Shown: positions 7,636 through 13,959 of the stretch, piece after piece
Numbering within the stretch: the stretch's first letter is position 1
Layout: each line of letters begins with the position of its first letter
From: JANMQK01 sp031370485
GTDB taxonomy: Bacteria; Acidobacteriota; Polarisedimenticolia; Gp22-AA2
Reading direction: 5' to 3'
NCBI GenBank assembly: GCA_031370485.1
Contig: JANMQK010000299.1
Coordinates: forward strand, 1-18,042
DNA length: 18,042 nucleotides
Notes under the pieces: generated by a model
What the model saw: only the letters and a program-made list of their open reading frames with translations
The model's database searches: none
What the model was told of the DNA's origin: nothing
Translations under genes and position numbers: made by a program

Positions 7636-8849
7636 CACTGGCGCGGCGCCGCGGGGCCGCTGAAACCCGGGGTGATCGATCCCAGGACGGCTGGGCGGCC
7701 GGCGCCGGTGACCGTCGGAAACCCGTTGGGAGTTCCCAGGGCTGATTCGTTGGCGAGGATGGCATAGCAGACCGCCTCTTTGGAAGACACCGGCAGTCCG
7801 TACTCGCCGCTCTCCGTAAGCGTCAGCTCGGGGATCGCTTCGCGCACCTGCTCCATGAGGTACCGGTTGAGCACCAGGGTGCCCGAGACCACGGCCTCCT
7901 CGTAGACGTTGTGCGGCATTACGTATCGCCGGCAGGCTCCCGCGACCGCCTCCGCCGTGAACCGCGTGAGAGTGGCCAGCAGATCCTCCCGGGAGGCTCC
8001 CGGGTTCTCCCTCAATATTTCCTTCAGGAAATGCCGTCCAAACTCCTCGCGTCCACACGATCGTGGTGGCGGCTGCTGCAGAAACGGGTGCTCGAGCAGG
8101 CGGGCCAGGAGGCCGCGCAGGACGGTTCCGCGGCGGGCATACCGGCCGTCCGTGTCGCGCGTCTCGCTTCCGCCCGTCAGCTCCGCGATCAGGTCGTCCA
8201 CCATCATGCTTCCCGGGCCGATGTCGAAGCCGATGATGTCGTCGGGCCCGGCGCTCGCGGGAATGGCCGTCAGGCTCGTCAGGGACTCAAGGCTGATCAC
8301 CAGGCGTCCGCGGGCGCGGTGGCGGAACATCAGGTAGTCGACGTAGGAAACGAGCGGTGAGCCCTGTCCCCCCGCGGCAAGGTCCCGCGCGCCGAAGCCG
8401 CCGACGGTCGTCACCCCGGTGCGCTCGGCGACCACCGCCGGCTCACCCACTTGAAGAGTGCTCCGCACCGCGACCCCCGTGAGCGTGACGGGGGCGGGCA
8501 GGTTCTGGAGCGTCTGACCGCGCACCCCTATGAGGTGGATCTGCCCGATCCCCAGTCCGGCCCGCCCCGCGATGTGCGTGGCCGCGCGCGCGAACAACTC
8601 GCCGAGAAGCACGTTCAGCCGACAGATCAGCGTCGCATCCCCGCCGCCGGGCTCCGAGCAGCGCAGTATGAGATCGCGGACCTTGAAGGAGTACTCCAGG
8701 CTGTCGTGGGCCAGAAGCGTCCAGGAGAGAGACAGACCGGTGCCCTTGAGTCTCAGGAGGGCGACCCGCACCGCGGACGCCGAACCGCTCGAGGCGACCC
8801 CTATGACGAGCCTTTCGGGCATGGAGGCTATGCGCTCGAGGATTCCCAT
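7635..8849 (-). CDS. Degenerate anhydro-N-acetylmuramic acid kinase (AnmK) homologue
   Basis: This 404-residue protein matches AnmK along its whole length. Retained features include 'RDLAAGGQGSPLV' (155-167), Asp209 in 'GFDIGPGSMMVD' (the position of the catalytic base in AnmK), 'DGRYARRG', 'PPPRSCGREEF' with Arg267/Glu268, 'SSKEAVCYAILA' and the C-terminal 'VTGAGRPAVLG'. AnmK phosphorylates and hydrates 1,6-anhydro-MurNAc during wall recycling. Here the nucleotide-binding elements are lost. The usual SGTSxDGxD loop is 'SSGSASAVR' (20-28), NIGGIAN is replaced by 'SLESLTS' (186-192), and the GGG loop is 'VSGTLVLN'. It may be a pseudokinase or sugar sensor. The start at 8849 is chosen because the promoter at 8899-8927 puts transcription start near 8892. 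ATG 8822 (residue 10) is an alternative that aligns with typical AnmK N-termini, and neither has a strong ribosome-binding site. Confidence 0.85.
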   Translation of the reverse strand: MGILERIASMPERLVIGVASSGSASAVRVALLRLKGTGLSLSWTLLAHDSLEYSFKVRDLILRCSEPGGGDATLICRLNVLLGELFARAATHIAGRAGLGIGQIHLIGVRGQTLQNLPAPVTLTGVAVRSTLQVGEPAVVAERTGVTTVGGFGARDLAAGGQGSPLVSYVDYLMFRHRARGRLVISLESLTSLTAIPASAGPDDIIGFDIGPGSMMVDDLIAELTGGSETRDTDGRYARRGTVLRGLLARLLEHPFLQQPPPRSCGREEFGRHFLKEILRENPGASREDLLATLTRFTAEAVAGACRRYVMPHNVYEEAVVSGTLVLNRYLMEQVREAIPELTLTESGEYGLPVSSKEAVCYAILANESALGTPNGFPTVTGAGRPAVLGSITPGFSGPAAPRQ

Positions 8850-8898
8850 GACGTGTCCGCAAGATCCTGCAGGGTCTGGACTTCTCGACGAAGCCCCG

Positions 8899-8927
8899 AT
8901 GATAGCCAAAGCCGCGGTTTGGATCAA
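8899..8927 (-). promoter_or_regulatory. Sigma70-like promoter for the AnmK-like/lipoprotein unit
   Basis: Read on the minus strand, TTGATC (8927-8922) and TATCAT (8904-8899) are separated by exactly 17 bp. Transcription would start near 8892, about 43 nt before the ATG at 8849. This excludes any start further upstream in the same frame. Its -35 lies only 6 bp from the -35 of the rightward promoter. Confidence 0.6.
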
Positions 8928-8933
8928 TGCATG

Positions 8934-8962
8934 TTGAATGAGCGCTCTTTTTGACCTATACT
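8934..8962 (+). promoter_or_regulatory. Sigma70-like promoter for the envC-like operon
   Basis: TTGAAT (8934-8939) and TATACT (8957-8962) are separated by exactly 17 bp, close to the sigma70 consensus and much more A/T-rich than its surroundings. Transcription would start near 8969. An ATG at 8938 in the envC frame therefore lies inside the promoter and cannot be the start codon. Confidence 0.65.
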
Positions 8963-8978
8963 TTCCGGGTGCACAAGT

Positions 8979-8991
8979 CACTTATAAAGTG
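8979..8991. promoter_or_regulatory. Inverted repeat, possible operator or 5'-leader hairpin
   Basis: CACTT-ATA-AAGTG is a perfect 5-bp inverted repeat with a 3-nt centre, located about 10-22 nt after the predicted rightward transcription start. The position suits a repressor site or a small leader stem. It is short, and no second copy was noticed in the window. Confidence 0.35.
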
Positions 8992-9002
8992 TTGAACGAC
9001 GC

Positions 9003-9006
9003 GGAG
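9003..9006 (+). promoter_or_regulatory. Ribosome-binding site favouring a TTG start for the envC-like gene
   Basis: GGAG (within CGGAGA) lies 9 nt before the in-frame TTG at 9016. The first usable ATG, at 9037, has no purine-rich sequence at the right distance. This tips the start choice towards TTG. Confidence 0.45.
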
Positions 9007-9015
9007 ATCCACGCT

Positions 9016-10356
9016 TTGTCGCCGTCGGCATCCAACATGTCCCTATCAGAAACGGCCTTGCGGAAGCGTCCTTCCAGGCGCGCCGCATGCGTTCGGTCAG
9101 CCTTCGCGGGAGGGGTCCTTACGGCCGCGCTCATCGCCTGGGTGCCATTGTCCTTCGCGGCGGCCCGTGAGACCACGGTGGCCGACGAGTCAGACATGGC
9201 CGCGCGGGAGCAGGCCGAGGAGATCCGGCTGCTGCGGGTGAGATCGGAAATCGCGGAGCTCCGGAAACAGCTGCAGAGCACAGAGGCGAAGGCAGGGTCG
9301 GTCCTCGACGTCATCGACGAGATCGACCTGAGGCTGGCGTTGCTCGCGCGCGAGGCCGACTCCCTGAAGGCGGAAAAGCGCGCCAGCCGCGCCCGCGAGG
9401 AGACGGCCCAGGTCAGGGCCGCGGATCTGCGCCGCGCGCTCGCGATCTCCGAGAGCGCTGTGCGCCGCATGCTCGATGAGCTCTACCGGGCCGGCCCGAC
9501 GCGCTATCTCAAGGTGGTTGCCGTCTCGGCTTCACCGGCGCAACTCGCCGCAGGACAGCGTGCCGTCGAAGCGATCACCCTTGTCGAGACGGAGCGACTG
9601 CGCGAGTACCGGGCCGACCAGTCACGTCTCGACGAGTCGCTGCGCACCCTGGCGCGTGAGCGCGAGGAGCTGGCGCGGCTTTCCGGGGATCTCGAGGACC
9701 GCGAGCAGGATCTGATCCAGACCCGGAAGCGCAAGGAGGCGGTCCTGGCGGGGCTGAAGCGCGAGCGTAGCTCGCAGCAGGCCGCGCTCGGAGAGCTGGC
9801 CCAGCTGGAGACCGAGATCCGGACCCTCCTCCAGAACCTGAGGCAGCACCAGCCCGGCGGTTCCGGTCCTTCCCTCGGGTTCGCCCGCTTCCGTGGCGTT
9901 CTCGGCTGGCCCGTGATGGGCCGGGTCGCCGTTCCTTTTGGAAACGTGCGTCATCCGCGGTTCGGCACCCAGGTTCCCCACCACGGCCTCGAGATCGGGA
10001 TCGCGTCCGGCCAACCGGTCCGCGCCGTGTTCGACGGCCGCGTGGTGTTCAGTTCGTGGTTCCGCGGGTACGGGCAGATGATCGTCATTGACCACGCCGA
10101 CGGCTACCTGTCCCTCTATGGCCAGGTCGCCGAGCGGCTCGTGGTCGCCGGCCAGGAAGTCCACCAGGGGGACGTCATCGCGCGGTCGGGGGACAGCGGA
10201 ACGCTCGATTCCCCCGGACTCTATTTCGAGATTCGTCACGACGGGAAGCCCGAGGATCCCGCCCTATGGCTTCGCCGGACACCGAGCACGGTGGCCGGTC
10301 GCACTCGAGGCGCCGCCCACGGGGCGTCCGGCGCCTCGCGTTCATCCCATCGATAG
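9016..10356 (+). CDS. EnvC-like murein hydrolase activator (coiled coil plus degenerate LytM/M23)
   Basis: The protein has 446 residues from the TTG at 9016, or 439 from ATG 9037. It has a basic N-terminus and a hydrophobic signal segment ('GGVLTAALIAWVPLSFAAA', about 30-48), so it is exported. A long heptad-rich coiled coil follows (about 60-290, many Glu/Arg/Leu), then a C-terminal LytM/M23 domain (about 305-425). Zinc-ligand positions are altered. The HxGxD motif is 'HHGLE' (322-326, Asp to Glu) and the HxH motif is 'GLY' (401-403) in 'PGLYFEIR', which resembles the non-catalytic LytM domain of E. coli EnvC. EnvC proteins activate division amidases rather than cutting peptidoglycan themselves. 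It is first in the rightward operon, followed after 12 nt by the S41 gene and then yibQ, an arrangement I recall from many diderms. Confidence 0.9.
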   Translation: MSPSASNMSLSETALRKRPSRRAACVRSAFAGGVLTAALIAWVPLSFAAARETTVADESDMAAREQAEEIRLLRVRSEIAELRKQLQSTEAKAGSVLDVIDEIDLRLALLAREADSLKAEKRASRAREETAQVRAADLRRALAISESAVRRMLDELYRAGPTRYLKVVAVSASPAQLAAGQRAVEAITLVETERLREYRADQSRLDESLRTLAREREELARLSGDLEDREQDLIQTRKRKEAVLAGLKRERSSQQAALGELAQLETEIRTLLQNLRQHQPGGSGPSLGFARFRGVLGWPVMGRVAVPFGNVRHPRFGTQVPHHGLEIGIASGQPVRAVFDGRVVFSSWFRGYGQMIVIDHADGYLSLYGQVAERLVVAGQEVHQGDVIARSGDSGTLDSPGLYFEIRHDGKPEDPALWLRRTPSTVAGRTRGAAHGASGASRSSHR

Positions 10357-10368
10357 GGGAGGCTCTGC

Positions 10369-11541
10369 ATGAAGATCACGGTTGACCGAAAGGTCCTGCT
10401 TCTCGTCTCGGCCGCCCTCATCGCATGCATTCTCTCGGGTGCCATGCTCGGGCGGGTGGCGGCGACGGAGGGGACGTACAGCTATCTCAAGCTGTTCAAC
10501 GAGGCGCTGTATCTCGTCGTCAACAACTACGTCCAGCCGGTCGACCTCGACACGCTCATGCAGGGGACCTACCGCGGGATGCTGGAGTCCCTCGATCCGG
10601 GCAACGAATACCTCGCACCCGCGGACTATGCAAAGGCGGTGCGCGGCGAGAACGCCGGAGCCGCCGATGTCGGGTTGTCGCTATCCAAACGACGCGGCTA
10701 CGTGGTGGTGCTGACCGCCGCCCCCAGTTCGCCGGCCACCGAGGCGGCACTCAAGACGGGCGACGCCATCATCAGCATCGACGGCCGGTCCACGCGCAAC
10801 ATGGGTGTCTGGCAGGCAGGACAGGCCCTGCGTGGAAAGCCCGGCTCGCGGGTCGTGCTGATCGTCAGCGCGGTGGAAAGCTCCGACCGCCGCGAGGTGA
10901 AGCTGGAGCGCAAGATCCTGCCCCCGCAGGCGCCGGCCGTCTCGTGGAACCCGCCGGACGTCGGCGTTGTGCGAATCACGGCGATGCAGGCGGGTGACGC
11001 GAAGCGGCTGGACCAGGCCATCGCATCACTGAAGGCCAAGGGGATGAAGCGGCTGCTCCTGGACCTGCGGGGATGCGTGTCGGACTCGCTGGCGGAAGCT
11101 GTCGGCATGGCCAGCCTGTTCGTTGCCGATGGCACGATCGTGACCTTGAGCGATCGCCACGAGGGGGACAAGGCCTACAAGGCGGACGGCCGGAAAATCG
11201 CCTGGGACAAGCCGATGACGCTGCTGGTCGACGAGGGGACCGCGCGTTCGTGCGAGATCCTGACCGCGTCGTTGCGCGACAATCTCGGCACGCCGGTCGT
11301 GGGCGAGAGGACGTTCGGCATCGGCGCCATGCACGCGCTGCTCCCGCTGCGCAATGGGGACGGCGTGATCCTGGCGGTTTCAACACTGATGTCTCCGTCG
11401 GGGAAAGAGTGGAATGGCAAGGGGATCGAGCCGGATCTCGAGGTCGCGGGTGACGCGATCGAAACGGGAGATCCCCAGCAGCAGAAGGCCATCGACTATC
11501 TGCGCGGCGTGACGACCCCGGCCAGCCGCAAGGCCGCTTGA
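10369..11541 (+). CDS. S41 family (CtpA-like) PDZ protein with missing catalytic dyad
   Basis: This 390-residue protein has an N-terminal hydrophobic segment ('VLLLVSAALIACILSGAML', about 9-27) that exports or anchors it. It also has the short helical S41 N-terminal region ('GMLESLDPGNEYL'), a PDZ domain (about 95-180, 'ALKTGDAIISIDG') and the S41 core. In CtpA-type proteases the nucleophile Ser lies in (S/T)-A-S-A-S-E-I and the base Lys 25 residues later in TFGKG. Here the two stretches read 'GTARSCEIL' and 'ERTFGIG', putting Arg293 and Ile318 at exactly those positions, 25 apart. The rest of the core is well kept. It is probably an inactive scaffold or regulator rather than a protease. GGGAGG at 10357-10362 precedes the ATG. 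The gene shares 4 nt (TTGA) with the yibQ-like gene. Confidence 0.9.
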   Translation: MKITVDRKVLLLVSAALIACILSGAMLGRVAATEGTYSYLKLFNEALYLVVNNYVQPVDLDTLMQGTYRGMLESLDPGNEYLAPADYAKAVRGENAGAADVGLSLSKRRGYVVVLTAAPSSPATEAALKTGDAIISIDGRSTRNMGVWQAGQALRGKPGSRVVLIVSAVESSDRREVKLERKILPPQAPAVSWNPPDVGVVRITAMQAGDAKRLDQAIASLKAKGMKRLLLDLRGCVSDSLAEAVGMASLFVADGTIVTLSDRHEGDKAYKADGRKIAWDKPMTLLVDEGTARSCEILTASLRDNLGTPVVGERTFGIGAMHALLPLRNGDGVILAVSTLMSPSGKEWNGKGIEPDLEVAGDAIETGDPQQQKAIDYLRGVTTPASRKAA

Positions 11542-12461
11542 AGCCCGGAGCTCGCCGGGCGTCCGAGTGGCGCACCATCGCCGTCCTCGTCCTTCTCCTG
11601 GCGGCCGGCATCGTGGTCCTCAAGAGGCTGGACCGGCCGGGGGGGACGGTGCGCGCCCCGGCACCGAACCGCACCGAGAATTATCGCCGCCAGGTTCCCC
11701 GGCCCGGGGCGGTCCCGGAGCGAAACGTCCCGGGGCGTGAGGGTGAAGGCGCCGGCCGGGTGCCAGCGCAGGACGGCGAGGCAATGGTCGCCGTTGTCAT
11801 CGACGACGTCGGGTTCGAACCGGGCCCCGTCCTCGAGATGGCCGGTCTCGGCCTGCCACTGACCTTCGCGATCCTGCCCTTCCAGCCCTTCAGCCGTCGT
11901 CTCGCGGCGCGGCTCACCGATCAGGGCTTCGAGGTGATCCTGCACATGCCGATGGAGCCCCTGAATTTTCCGGCGCGCGACCCCGGCGAGGGAGCCGTGG
12001 AGGAGGGGATGACCCCTGCCCAGGTCTCGAAGCTTGTTCTCAAGGCACTGGAGGACGTGCCCCAGGCTCGGGGACTGAACAACCACATGGGGTCCCGGGC
12101 CACGGCCGACCCCGCCATCATGCAGGCGGTCCTCAAGGTGGTCCGCGGCAAGGGGCTCTATTTCCTCGACAGCCGGACGAACAAGGACACCGTGGGCTAC
12201 ACGATGGCCCGGGAAATGGGAATTCCTGCCCTGGAACGGACGGTCTTTCTGGACGATCGCCGGGAGGCGTCCTATATTGAAAACCAAGTCCGGAGCCTTC
12301 TCTCGAAGGCCCGCGCGGAGGGGTCTGCCGTGGGTATTGGGCATGCCGACAGGACCACAGCCGATGTGCTGAAACGACTTGCGGGGCTTTTCCGGACCCC
12401 TGGCCTCCGGGTCGTTCCGGCCTCCGAACTCGCCGGGCAAGGGGTCGAGGAATCGGACTGA
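11538..12461 (+). CDS. Divergent polysaccharide deacetylase (YibQ-like, Polysacc_deac_2)
   Basis: This 307-residue protein has an N-terminal membrane or signal helix ('TIAVLVLLLAAGIVVL', about 13-28), a Pro/Arg-rich linker to about residue 80, then the deacetylase-like barrel. Family landmarks are 'VVIDDVGFEPG', 'FAILPFQPFS', 'LHMPMEPL', 'GLNNHMGSRATAD', 'FLDSRTNKDT' and 'GIGHADRTT', which include the conserved Asp and His residues expected to bind metal. It acts in the periplasm, but the family's substrate is not established. In E. coli yibQ lies directly downstream of envC, and here one S41 gene sits between them. The start is TTG at 11538, overlapping the previous stop by 4 nt (TTGA). Its stop shares a base with the kinase ATG (TGATG). 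Confidence 0.9.
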   Translation: MKPGARRASEWRTIAVLVLLLAAGIVVLKRLDRPGGTVRAPAPNRTENYRRQVPRPGAVPERNVPGREGEGAGRVPAQDGEAMVAVVIDDVGFEPGPVLEMAGLGLPLTFAILPFQPFSRRLAARLTDQGFEVILHMPMEPLNFPARDPGEGAVEEGMTPAQVSKLVLKALEDVPQARGLNNHMGSRATADPAIMQAVLKVVRGKGLYFLDSRTNKDTVGYTMAREMGIPALERTVFLDDRREASYIENQVRSLLSKARAEGSAVGIGHADRTTADVLKRLAGLFRTPGLRVVPASELAGQGVEESD

Positions 12462-13942
12462 TGGGCCTGCCAAAGAGCCTTGGACGCTACGAGATCCTCG
12501 AGGAGCTGGGCCGTGGCTCGATGGGGGTGGTCTACAAGGCGCGCGATCCCCGCATCGGACGCATCGTGGCCCTCAAGACCATCGCCTTCTCGTTCGCGCT
12601 CGGACCGGGCGAGGAGGAGGAGTTTCTCAAGCGTTTCCACCACGAGGCCCAGATCGCCGGCCGGCTGAACCATCCCAATGTCGTCACCATTTACGACGTG
12701 GGCGAGAAGGGGGCCGACGGCGAGGCCTACATCGCCATGGAGTTCGTGACGGGCACCAACCTGCACGATCTGCTGGCGGGCGGCGCGAGACTGCCGCTCG
12801 CGCAGGTAGCGAGCCTGGTGACCCAGGTGGCGGAGGCCCTCGACTTCGCGCACGACAACGGGATCGTGCACCGCGACATCAAGCCGGCGAACATCCTCAT
12901 CACCGAAAACGGTCAGGCGAAAATCCTCGATTTCGGAATCGCGCGCCTGGAAGCGGCGGGGATGACCCGGCCCGGTCGGTTCTTCGGCACGCCCAACTAC
13001 ATGGCTCCCGAGCAGGTGACAGGGGCCGACGTCGACGGGCGGGCCGACCAGTTCTCTCTCGGGGTCACGCTGTACCAGCTGCTCACGGGGGAAAAGCCGT
13101 TCGTCGGGGAGAGCGTCACCGCGATCTCCTACCAGGTCGTCAACGTGGAGGCTCCGCCCCCCTCCAAGCTGAACACGGCCCTGAGGCCCTCGTTCGACAT
13201 CGTGGTGGCCAGGGCCCTCGCCAAGAGGCCGGCGGACCGCTATGCGCGATGCGCGGACCTGGCGGAGGATCTGAGAGCGGCGGTCACCGAAACGCTCGAT
13301 GCAAGCCTCCGTTCGACACCCCGCACCCTGGTCTCCAAGGGGGACGGCACGAACGCGGCCACCCCATCGACGGCCCTTGGAATCTTTCCTCGTCTTGCTC
13401 GCTGGCTGGCGCCGGCCGCCCCCTCGCTGAGCCTTGGGTGGATCCTGTTCCTCCTCGGCCTCGCCGTCCTCGCCACGGCTCCCTACCTGATACTCTCCCG
13501 CGCCCCCGCGCGGGCCGGGGGAGCGCGCCCGTTCGGCCTGGTCACCGCCACCCTTGGCGACGGCGTCCCCGAGCCTCCTTCGCCATCGTCGCAGCCTCCG
13601 GCCCAGGCCTCCCCGACCCCGGCTCCGGAGGTCCTCAATTCGGCGCGTCTCCGATTGACGATGCAGCATCGCTTCGCCACCGGACGTGTCGTGGTGCGGG
13701 TTGACGGAAAGCAGGCGCTCGATGAACCGCTGCGAGGAGACGGCGCCAAGAAGACCTGGATCCGCACGATACCCGTCGAATCGGGACGCCGCCGCATCGA
13801 GGTGAGGGTCACCAGCCCCGAGGGTTCGTACGACGACATCAGCGGTCTGGGAGGTGAGTTCCGGGCCAAAAAGACCAGAACCATCGAGATATTGTTCGGC
13901 GGGCTGTCGAAACGGCTCAAACTGCGGTTCGAGAACTCCTGA
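12461..13942 (+). CDS. Transmembrane Hanks-type Ser/Thr protein kinase with unrecognised ectodomain
   Basis: The protein has 493 residues. The kinase domain spans about 10-280 and has a P-loop 'LGRGSMGVVYKA', Lys39 in 'VALK', 'IVHRDIKPANIL' with catalytic Asp139, and 'LDFG' with Asp157. It also has 'GTPNYMAPEQ' and 'DQFSLGVTLYQLLTGEKPF', so it should be active. A juxtamembrane linker leads to one membrane helix at about 323-345 ('GWILFLLGLAVLATAPYLIL'). A Pro/Ser-rich stalk (about 366-388) and a basic, beta-strand-rich C-terminal domain (about 393-493) should then lie in the periplasm. I do not recognise that domain. It is not PASTA and has no repeats. The gene is coupled to yibQ (TGATG), and a TPR gene follows after 17 nt. 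A role in sensing envelope or wall state is suggested by context only. Confidence 0.93.
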   Translation: MGLPKSLGRYEILEELGRGSMGVVYKARDPRIGRIVALKTIAFSFALGPGEEEEFLKRFHHEAQIAGRLNHPNVVTIYDVGEKGADGEAYIAMEFVTGTNLHDLLAGGARLPLAQVASLVTQVAEALDFAHDNGIVHRDIKPANILITENGQAKILDFGIARLEAAGMTRPGRFFGTPNYMAPEQVTGADVDGRADQFSLGVTLYQLLTGEKPFVGESVTAISYQVVNVEAPPPSKLNTALRPSFDIVVARALAKRPADRYARCADLAEDLRAAVTETLDASLRSTPRTLVSKGDGTNAATPSTALGIFPRLARWLAPAAPSLSLGWILFLLGLAVLATAPYLILSRAPARAGGARPFGLVTATLGDGVPEPPSPSSQPPAQASPTPAPEVLNSARLRLTMQHRFATGRVVVRVDGKQALDEPLRGDGAKKTWIRTIPVESGRRRIEVRVTSPEGSYDDISGLGGEFRAKKTRTIEILFGGLSKRLKLRFENS

Positions 13943-13959
13943 GAGGGCAGGGACATTTG

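Noticed and set aside
8850..8981. N-terminal extension of the AnmK-like gene to 8981
   Set aside because: It would span both divergent promoters, and AnmK similarity begins only near 8822.
8951..8988. TTGACC (8951-8956) with TATAAA (8983-8988) as a promoter pair
   Set aside because: The spacer is 26 bp, too long for sigma70. The 17-bp pair TTGAAT/TATACT fits far better.
8938..9015. N-terminal extension of the envC-like gene from the ATG at 8938
   Set aside because: This ATG lies inside the -35 box of the predicted promoter and upstream of the transcription start. The extra residues do not look like a signal peptide.
10369..11541. Calling the S41 gene an active carboxy-terminal processing protease
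   Set aside because: Ser and Lys of the dyad are replaced by Arg293 and Ile318, confirmed from codons cgt and atc.
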